A DNA stretch of 29,375 nt from DATCIH01 sp036507955 (GTDB taxonomy: Bacteria; Bacillota; Clostridia; Clostridiales; Clostridiaceae). The stretch lies in assembly GCA_036507955.1 (NCBI GenBank), contig DATCIH010000059.1, positions 1-29,375 of the forward strand. Reading direction: 5' to 3'. Below are positions 23,937 to 29,375 of the stretch, one piece after another (the first letter of the stretch is position 1; each line of letters starts with the position of its first letter). The notes beneath the pieces were generated by a model, which was given only the letters and a program-made list of their open reading frames with translations, had not been told where the DNA came from and made no database searches. A program made the position numbers and the translations under genes.

Positions 23937-24980
23937 TTAAATTAATTTGATTGCTTTCCCTGTCTTAGACGACTCAATACAAGCAAAAGCAATTTTCATT
24001 GTTTCTAAACCTACCTCCCCCGAAATTGAGGGAGGTAGGTTTTTTTCTATACTGTCAATAAACATATCAATAATACCTGATTTTACTTGCACTTCGTTGG
24101 TTTGTATTTTACCAACATTGCAATAGTACCTTTCACCATCCTTTTTAACTATAACAATGTCATGGCTTGGATCATCATATATCTTCAAAGTTCCTTCTTT
24201 GCAATATATCTTAGTGTAATTTTCTTCATCTCCATAGCAAGTCCAACTAACTGTTAGAGTACCTAATATACCATTTACTGATTTAAGTAAGCATACTGCA
24301 TTGTCATCTACTGAAATTGGATTGCCCATAGAGTCTTTTTTATCTAAGGTAGATAAAAAGGCACTTACTTCTCCTATTTTCTCACCAATTAGCCAGCGCA
24401 TAAGCTCTATCTTATGCATACCAAGATCGCCTATTACTCCCATGGAGGCAACGTTTTTATCAAAGAACCAAGTATTAGCGGTTTTATCTATGCTCCAGTA
24501 TTCTGGCCCTTTGTGACCAAAAGTAGTTTTGAAGCTTAATATTTTACCAAGCTTTCCACTTTCAATTATTTCTTTAGCCTTTAAGTGGGCTGGGGCTAAT
24601 CTTTGATTATGTCCAATCATTAAAAACTTTTTTGCCTTCCTAGCTGCGTCAATCATTAAAATAGAATCTTCTATAGTGGTTGCCATAGGTTTCTCACATA
24701 AAACATGCTTACCAGCCTTTAGAGATGCTATTGTAATAGGTGCATGAAAGGCATTTGAAGAACATACACTTACTGCAGTTATCTCAGAATCAGAAAGCAT
24801 AGCTTCATAAGATTCAAAAACCTTTCCACCATATTTATCTACCATAGCTTTTGCTCTTTCCACATCGATGTCAAAGAACCCAATAATTTTGCTATCAGGA
24901 TTTGTTGCATATTCAGGAGCGTGCCTGAAGGTAGCTATTGAGCCACAACCTATAATTCCAACTCCAACCAAATGAATCAT
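23937..24980 (-). CDS. Gfo/Idh/MocA family oxidoreductase
   Basis: About 347 residues. The N-terminal Rossmann domain opens VGIIGCGSIA (dinucleotide loop), with a D at the end of the second strand (GFFDID), the diagnostic CEKPMA motif near residue 97, and GHNQRLAP. The C-terminal domain has GVIGDLGMHKIELMRWL, which includes the catalytic-type Asp/His of sugar and inositol dehydrogenases. It probably oxidises or reduces a sugar, sugar acid or cyclitol with NAD(P). AAGGTGAGG touches the ATG at 24980; a TTG at 24971 has better spacing and would give MVGVGIIG, while a GTG at 24986 lies within the site. It heads an operon with two VOC genes, and its promoter carries a LacI-type operator. Confidence 0.87.
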   Translation of the reverse strand: MIHLVGVGIIGCGSIATFRHAPEYATNPDSKIIGFFDIDVERAKAMVDKYGGKVFESYEAMLSDSEITAVSVCSSNAFHAPITIASLKAGKHVLCEKPMATTIEDSILMIDAARKAKKFLMIGHNQRLAPAHLKAKEIIESGKLGKILSFKTTFGHKGPEYWSIDKTANTWFFDKNVASMGVIGDLGMHKIELMRWLIGEKIGEVSAFLSTLDKKDSMGNPISVDDNAVCLLKSVNGILGTLTVSWTCYGDEENYTKIYCKEGTLKIYDDPSHDIVIVKKDGERYYCNVGKIQTNEVQVKSGIIDMFIDSIEKNLPPSISGEVGLETMKIAFACIESSKTGKAIKLI

Positions 24981-25014
24981 CCTCACCTTATATTTATTTT
25001 ATTTCAAACAAGTG

Positions 25015-25042
25015 TATATAACACGTGTTCGTAACCTGTAAA
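25015..25042 (-). promoter_or_regulatory. Promoter and LacI-type operator of the oxidoreductase-VOC operon
   Basis: On the minus strand TTTACA (25042-25037), a 16-bp spacer and TATATA (25020-25015) form the promoter. The operator AACACGTGTT (25020-25029) is a perfect 10-bp palindrome in the spacer, reaching the first base of the -10. Read on this strand as TTACGAACACGTGTT (25034-25020), it matches the site at 26112-26126 in 14 of 15 positions. A bound repressor would block RNA polymerase. It lies in the short gap after the LacI-type gene. Confidence 0.75.
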
Positions 25043-25048
25043 AAAATA

Positions 25049-26098
25049 CTATATATATCTACAGGAATCTCTTATGACAAAATCAATTTCTAATTCTTTT
25101 TCTATATTATCGGAAGTTGAGCCTTCTTCTATATACTTGACTACCTTGAAAGTCAATAACCTTAATATTTCTGCAAAATTAACTTTAAAAGTGGTAAGAG
25201 CAGGTTTAAAGTAGGAACTCAATATATGATCATCACTTCCAATTATAGATATATCCTTTGGAAGCTCTAAGCCCCGTTTTTGTATAGCTCGGATTGCACC
25301 AAAGGCTACTAAATCATTAGCAGCACAAACAGCTGTAGGGAGGCCATGATTAGAATCTAATATCTTTTCCATCAAGGAAAAACCACTATTTTCAGAAAAA
25401 TCTCCATAGGTTATCCAAGCATCAGGTATGTCAAGATTGTTTTTTCTTATGCCCTCTAGGAAGCCTCTATATTTTTGAACTCCAGAATATTTTTTTAAAC
25501 TTCCATTTATAATTGCTATTTTTCTATGGTTTAGGAGAACTAAATAGTCTATAGCACGAGTTGAGCTTTCTTCACATTTAAAGTTAACAACTATTCTATT
25601 AGGCTCTTGTCTTCCAGCTAAATTCTGATCCATAATACCAATGGCAAAGCCTTCTCTAATAAGCTCTTCAATTAAGGGCTCATCACTTTCTGAGCCAATA
25701 AATATACCCCCACCGATCCTTTTTTGATAAAAGGCTTCTTTAACGGTTTCAAAGGCTTCCGTATCCTTAGGGTTACGGATTATGTAAGTAAGAACATGAT
25801 ATCCAAGCATTGAAGCATTTTCAATTACCTTTCCTATCATGGTATCTGAATGAACATCGTCAGAAAAAAGAACTGGTGAAATCATAAAAAGTCCTAGAGT
25901 TTTAGTTTCTTTACCCTTTAAGGCTTGAGCAGAAAGATTAGGGTAATAATTATAGTCTTTTATTATTTTCATAACCTTTTCATAGGTTTCCTTTGAAACA
26001 TCTGAATAGTTATTTATAACCTTACTTACTGTACTTCTAGATACTCCTGCAAGCTTTGCGATTTCCTGGCTTGTGATTTCATTAAATAGCTTACCCAC
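25049..26098 (-). CDS. LacI/GalR-family transcriptional regulator
   Basis: This 349-residue regulator has an N-terminal DNA-binding domain with the helix-turn-helix SQEIAKLAGVSRSTVSKVINN (10-30), the hinge (NLSAQALKG) and a periplasmic-binding-protein-like effector domain, including GLFMISPVLF, AVCAANDLVAFGAIRA and SIIGSDD. The effector is probably a sugar or derivative. The start is GTG at 26098, 8 bases after AAGGGAG. It is transcribed ahead of the oxidoreductase-VOC-VOC operon in the same direction. Matching operators in front of that operon and next to its own promoter indicate it represses both. Other family members can activate. Confidence 0.92.
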   Translation of the reverse strand: MGKLFNEITSQEIAKLAGVSRSTVSKVINNYSDVSKETYEKVMKIIKDYNYYPNLSAQALKGKETKTLGLFMISPVLFSDDVHSDTMIGKVIENASMLGYHVLTYIIRNPKDTEAFETVKEAFYQKRIGGGIFIGSESDEPLIEELIREGFAIGIMDQNLAGRQEPNRIVVNFKCEESSTRAIDYLVLLNHRKIAIINGSLKKYSGVQKYRGFLEGIRKNNLDIPDAWITYGDFSENSGFSLMEKILDSNHGLPTAVCAANDLVAFGAIRAIQKRGLELPKDISIIGSDDHILSSYFKPALTTFKVNFAEILRLLTFKVVKYIEEGSTSDNIEKELEIDFVIRDSCRYI

Positions 26099-26111
26099 TA
26101 AAAAAACTCCC

Positions 26112-26162
26112 TTACGAAAACGTGTTCACTACAATTATAAAATAATCAATTGAAAAAGTCAA
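26112..26162 (-). promoter_or_regulatory. Promoter and operator of the LacI-type regulator
   Basis: On the minus strand TTGACT (26162-26157), exactly 17 bp and TATAAT (26139-26134) form a near-consensus sigma-A promoter. The near-palindrome GAAAACGTGTTC (26116-26127) sits from about 7 bases after the -10, covering the transcription start. With its flank it reads TTACGAAAACGTGTT (26112-26126), matching the second operator at 25034-25020. This is the standard layout for autorepression. Confidence 0.78.
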
Positions 26163-26290
26163 TGAGGGTTAGTGATACTTTTGTTACCAAATTGTCATAG
26201 AAATATAATAGATTTGTAATTATTTAATTTAGTATTTTAAGTATAATTATAGAGGATAAGGAAATATATAAGATAAAGGGGTTGAGTTAG

Positions 26291-26685
26291 GTGTTATATA
26301 AATTTAAATTCATTTCAATTGCATTTATATTGATTTTAACTATAGCAGTGTTTATAGTCTTAATAAATGTAATCCAAATATTTAATAAGGAAAGGGATCC
26401 AAAGATAATACTTAGTTCAGTCATTCAATTACAAATGAATAAAAGTTCCATTATAGAGGTAAATAATACTGAATACATAACAAAAAGTGATTCAAAATAT
26501 CTTAAGGAATTCATGAAAAAAATGGATATAAATATGAGGAAAGGTTTGGTGCAGGATTTTCCTTTGTAGATAATAATAACAACCGGGTTATGCTAATATG
26601 CAGAAGTATATTTTTAAAAAGTTATTATATATGGGAAAGCTTAGATGGAAAAATTCCTGTTAACATTAAAAATAGTTCAGAGTGA
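26291..26685 (+). pseudogene. Small membrane-anchored protein gene, frameshifted at a poly-A run
   Basis: From the GTG at 26291 the frame gives a hydrophobic anchor (residues 6-28) and a polar domain, ending prematurely at 26569. If one A were added to the seven-A run at 26516-26522, the reading would become FMKKNGYKYEERFGAGFSF and continue VDNNNNRVMLICRSIFLKS to a stop at 26683-26685, about 131 residues. The rescued sequence is fluent, with a Gly-aromatic motif and alternating strands, unlike the short native end. The gene has probably lost one A, or it is a sequencing error or phase-variable tract. I do not recognise the family. GGGGTTGAG is a weak ribosome site before the GTG. Confidence 0.65.
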
Positions 26686-26686
26686 A

Positions 26687-26713
26687 AGCAAGTTTTTAGA
26701 GGCTTGTTTTTTT
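26687..26713 (+). terminator. Weak terminator after the frameshifted small gene
   Basis: AGCAAG (26687-26692) pairs with CTTGTT (26703-26708) using one G-U pair, and a T-run follows to 26713. It lies directly after the restored stop codon, which supports that stop being the true gene end. The stem is short. Confidence 0.4.
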
Positions 26714-26835
26714 ATTGCAGTCTTTTAGCTACAAGTATATACTAAATTCATATATGATTTTATATTTTTATAGGTTAGCATTTTAATATTTGAACGAAAA
26801 GATATTTTGGTTTGATGAAAAGGATGGGTGATACT

Positions 26836-27435
26836 TTGACTAATATATGGGTTATCAGACATGGAGAAACTCTTTGGAATAGCCAAGGAAGGTTTCAAGG
26901 GAGAGAAGATATAGAGTTAAATGACCTTGGTAGGCTTCAAGCATTGGATTGTGGAACCTTTTTAAAGAAATATAGCTGGGATTGTATAGTATCAAGTAAT
27001 TTAATAAGAGCTGTAGAAACTGCTGAAATTATAGCTAAGGAATTAAGTATATCAAAGATTTATAAGATGGAGGAATTTATTGAAAGAGATTTTGGTATTG
27101 CTTCAGGTATGACCTATGAAGAAAAAGCTATGAGATTCCCGGATGGAGCTATACCTGGTAAAGAAGCCAGTTTGCTTTTAAAGAAAAGAGTGATGGTGGG
27201 TATGGAAAAGCTTAATAAAAGCTTCCAAGGTAAAAGTGTTATTGTTATTACCCATGGAGGCGTTATTAATGCTATTATTGATGTTATTACAAGGGGACAG
27301 AGTGGGACAATTTCCACTAAGCTAAAAAATACCTGTATTAATATTATTGAAAATGATGAAGGTAACTGGTCTATTAAAACACATAATAGAACTTGGGATG
27401 AATTAGAATACGAGACAAGTAATTATATTAGCTAA
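26836..27435 (+). CDS. Histidine phosphatase family protein (phosphoglycerate-mutase-like)
   Basis: About 200 residues. IWVIRHGETLWN near the start carries the phospho-acceptor His (R-H-G), with the rest of the pocket in SSNLIRAVETAE (second Arg), FIERDFG (acid Glu) and VITHGGVI (second His). The family includes phosphoglycerate mutases, the CobC phosphatase and sugar-phosphate phosphatases; the substrate is not determined. Start choice: TTG 26836 (giving MTNIWVIRHGE) follows AAAGGATGGGTG at good spacing, whereas the in-frame ATGs at 26815 and 26824 lack a site upstream. The next gene, 40 bases on, is an alpha-galactosidase. Confidence 0.85.
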   Translation: MTNIWVIRHGETLWNSQGRFQGREDIELNDLGRLQALDCGTFLKKYSWDCIVSSNLIRAVETAEIIAKELSISKIYKMEEFIERDFGIASGMTYEEKAMRFPDGAIPGKEASLLLKKRVMVGMEKLNKSFQGKSVIVITHGGVINAIIDVITRGQSGTISTKLKNTCINIIENDEGNWSIKTHNRTWDELEYETSNYIS

Positions 27436-27475
27436 TTTCACAAAAGTAATAGAATTAAATTTGGAGGTTTAAATT

Positions 27476-29375
27476 ATGCCAATTAGTTTTGACTCTAATA
27501 CAAAGAGATTTCATATATCAACAGTTAATTCTAGCTATATAATAGAAATTTTTAAATCCGGATATTTAAGACATAATTATTATGGCAAACGAGTTAAAAG
27601 CACAGAACTTGCTTCTAACTATTTTCTAGAGGATAGGGCGTTTTCACCTAATCCGGACGTATTGGATAAAACCTTTTCTTTAGATACGTTACCACAGGAA
27701 TACCCCTCTTATGGAAATTCAGATTATAGGGTTCCAGCCTTTCAGGTGCAGGCAGAGGATGGGGGGACTATAACAGATTTAAGGTACAAAGCCTATAGAA
27801 TTTACAAGGGTAAGGAAAAGTTAGAAGGACTACCTTCTATATATGTGGAAAAAGATGAGGAAGCAGAAACCTTAGAGATTACATTATTTGATGAAGTTCT
27901 TAAACTTCAGGTAATCCTTACATATACAGTTATGGAGGGCTTTGATGTTATATTAAGATCTACTAGGTTTATAAATTCAGGCGAAAGCAAGCTAAAGCTT
28001 CTAAGAGCCCTAAGTATGAATGTAGATTTTGATGATGCTGACTTTGATCTAATACACCTATGGGGTGCATGGGCTAGGGAAAGACATATTGAAAGAAAAC
28101 CATTATTTGCTGGTACTCAAATTATTGACAGTAAAAGAGGAGCAAGTAGTCACCAACATAATCCTTTTATGGCACTAGCAAGGAAAAATGCAGATGAGGA
28201 TAATGGAGAAGTTTATGGCTTTAACATAGTCTATAGTGGCAATTTTATAATAGACGCAGAAGTAGACCAGTTTTTGAACACAAGGGTGAATTTAGGGATC
28301 AATCCTTTTGACTTTTCTTGGTTGCTTGAAAAAGGTGAAAGCTTTCAAACTCCTGAGGTAGTAATGGTATATACGGATAAGGGCTTGGGGGATATGTCAA
28401 GAACTTTTCATAGGCTATATAGGTCAAGACTCTGTAGAGGCAAATATAGAGATGAGGTAAGACCAATACTTATAAATAATTGGGAAGCTACCTATTTTGA
28501 TTTTGACCCACAGAAAATCGAGAAGATAGCAATAACTGCTAAGGAAATGGGTATTGAACTATTTGTATTAGATGACGGTTGGTTTGGTAATAGAACTGAT
28601 GATAAGACCTCGCTCGGGGACTGGTTTGTAGATAAAAACAGATTTCCAGGAGGAATTGAAGATTTCGCGGATAGAGTAAATAAGCAAGGAATGAAGTTTG
28701 GACTTTGGTTTGAGCCCGAAATGATTTCCAAAACTAGCAATTTGTATTCAGAGCATCCTGATTGGTGTTTACATGTACCAAATAGGGAAAATACAGAGGG
28801 TAGAAATCAACTTATTTTAGATTTAAGTAGGGATGAGGTATGTGACCAAATAATTAAAATGGTTTCAGATATATTAAAGTCTGCTCCCATCAGCTATGTA
28901 AAATGGGACATGAATAGACATATGACTGAGATTGGATCGGCAAAATTATCCATAGATCGACAAAGAGAGACTGCTCATAGGTATATACTAGGCCTTTATA
29001 AAGTAATGGAGAAGATAACCACAAGCTTCCCTGATATCCTTTTTGAGAGTTGCTCTGGAGGAGGAGGAAGATTTGACCCAGGTATATTATATTATATGCC
29101 TCAAACCTGGACCAGTGATGACACTGATGCAGTTGAAAGACTTAAGATACAATATGGAACAAGTCTAGTATACCCACCTTCAGCAATGGGAGCTCATGTG
29201 TCTGCGGTGCCAAATCATGTTCTGGAAAGAGTTACCTCCCTTGAGATGAGAGGAGCTGTGGCCATGTCTGGTAACTTTGGCTATGAGCTTGATTTAAATA
29301 AGCTAACTAATGAGGAAAGAGAAATTATTAAACAGCAGGTAGCTTTATGCAAGCAAATAAGAGGCATTACAGAAT
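27476..29375 (+). CDS. Alpha-galactosidase, GH36 (3' end outside window)
   Basis: The first 633 codons are present; the frame is open to the window's edge. Group I GH36 enzymes are about 730 residues, so roughly 100 are missing. An N-terminal beta-sandwich domain (up to about 330) precedes the TIM barrel, which starts near INNWEATYFDFD. FVLDDGWFGNR and GLWFEPEMIS follow. The nucleophile is D478 in YVKWDMNRH and the acid/base is D548 in WTSDDTDAVERL, the same numbers as in Geobacillus AgaA as I recall them. It releases terminal alpha-1,6-galactose from melibiose, raffinose and galactomannan side chains. There is no signal peptide, so it should act on imported oligosaccharides. GGAGG lies 8 bases before the ATG. 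Confidence 0.93.
   Translation, partial: MPISFDSNTKRFHISTVNSSYIIEIFKSGYLRHNYYGKRVKSTELASNYFLEDRAFSPNPDVLDKTFSLDTLPQEYPSYGNSDYRVPAFQVQAEDGGTITDLRYKAYRIYKGKEKLEGLPSIYVEKDEEAETLEITLFDEVLKLQVILTYTVMEGFDVILRSTRFINSGESKLKLLRALSMNVDFDDADFDLIHLWGAWARERHIERKPLFAGTQIIDSKRGASSHQHNPFMALARKNADEDNGEVYGFNIVYSGNFIIDAEVDQFLNTRVNLGINPFDFSWLLEKGESFQTPEVVMVYTDKGLGDMSRTFHRLYRSRLCRGKYRDEVRPILINNWEATYFDFDPQKIEKIAITAKEMGIELFVLDDGWFGNRTDDKTSLGDWFVDKNRFPGGIEDFADRVNKQGMKFGLWFEPEMISKTSNLYSEHPDWCLHVPNRENTEGRNQLILDLSRDEVCDQIIKMVSDILKSAPISYVKWDMNRHMTEIGSAKLSIDRQRETAHRYILGLYKVMEKITTSFPDILFESCSGGGGRFDPGILYYMPQTWTSDDTDAVERLKIQYGTSLVYPPSAMGAHVSAVPNHVLERVTSLEMRGAVAMSGNFGYELDLNKLTNEEREIIKQQVALCKQIRGITE

Noticed and set aside
25035..25065. 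CCTGTA/TACAGG hairpin at the 3' end of the LacI-type gene
   Set aside because: The stem is only 6 bp, the U-run lies in the loop and not after it, and the region is better explained as the promoter of the next operon.
27114..27317. Minus-strand open frame inside the histidine phosphatase gene
   Set aside because: It is antisense to conserved catalytic segments and lacks a start site or family features.

Overview
The window looks like chromosomal DNA of a low-GC, Gram-positive, clostridial-type bacterium. The evidence is AT-rich sequence, strong AGGAGG-type ribosome binding sites, frequent GTG/TTG starts, U-tailed terminators, and families typical of Clostridia (a CD3324-like HTH protein, PdaA-type deacetylase, PF07826 IMP cyclohydrolase). 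No tRNA, rRNA, CRISPR array or phage module was seen.

Region 1 (1-1260) is a decayed IS110-family element. Its recombinase has lost both of its core catalytic parts, but the upstream segment still looks like a promoter followed by a roughly 180-nt structured RNA, the arrangement of an IS110 bridge RNA. Region 2 (1585-8291) runs rightward: a ThuA-like protein with two tandem SDR paralogues, a YdcF homologue followed by a probable CYTH-domain protein, a PdaA-like lipoprotein deacetylase, an IMP-cyclohydrolase-like protein and an MFS permease. Region 3 (8292-11255) holds a possibly structured leader before a small HTH protein, a GNAT acetyltransferase, a small membrane-anchored protein and, on the minus strand, a solitary argB. 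A 100-bp MITE-like palindrome lies downstream of the 11602-13294 gene, between it and argB.

Region 4 (11600-17640) is the metabolic core. A frameshifted, probably TIM-barrel glycoside-hydrolase-like gene points left. Divergent from it is a compact operon: an enolase-superfamily (mandelate-racemase subgroup) dehydratase, an SDR that has lost its cofactor and catalytic motifs, an intact SDR, and an RraA-family aldolase-like protein. Dehydratase, dehydrogenase and aldolase together suggest a non-phosphorylative sugar-acid pathway; the substrate is unknown.

Region 5 (17640-23060) carries a small membrane protein, a hybrid histidine kinase, an overlapping REC-GGDEF diguanylate cyclase and a DbpA/DeaD-type RNA helicase. 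Region 6 (23058-26162, minus strand) is a LacI-type regulator plus a Gfo/Idh/MocA oxidoreductase and two VOC paralogues. Two matching operator copies can be read, one in the spacer of the oxidoreductase promoter and one just after the regulator's own -10 box. Region 7 contains a small gene broken at a poly-A run, a histidine phosphatase and a GH36 alpha-galactosidase that runs off the end of the window.

Taken together this is an accessory carbohydrate-use neighbourhood with several broken or degenerate genes. All functions are inferred from sequence motifs and remembered family features; no search was run.
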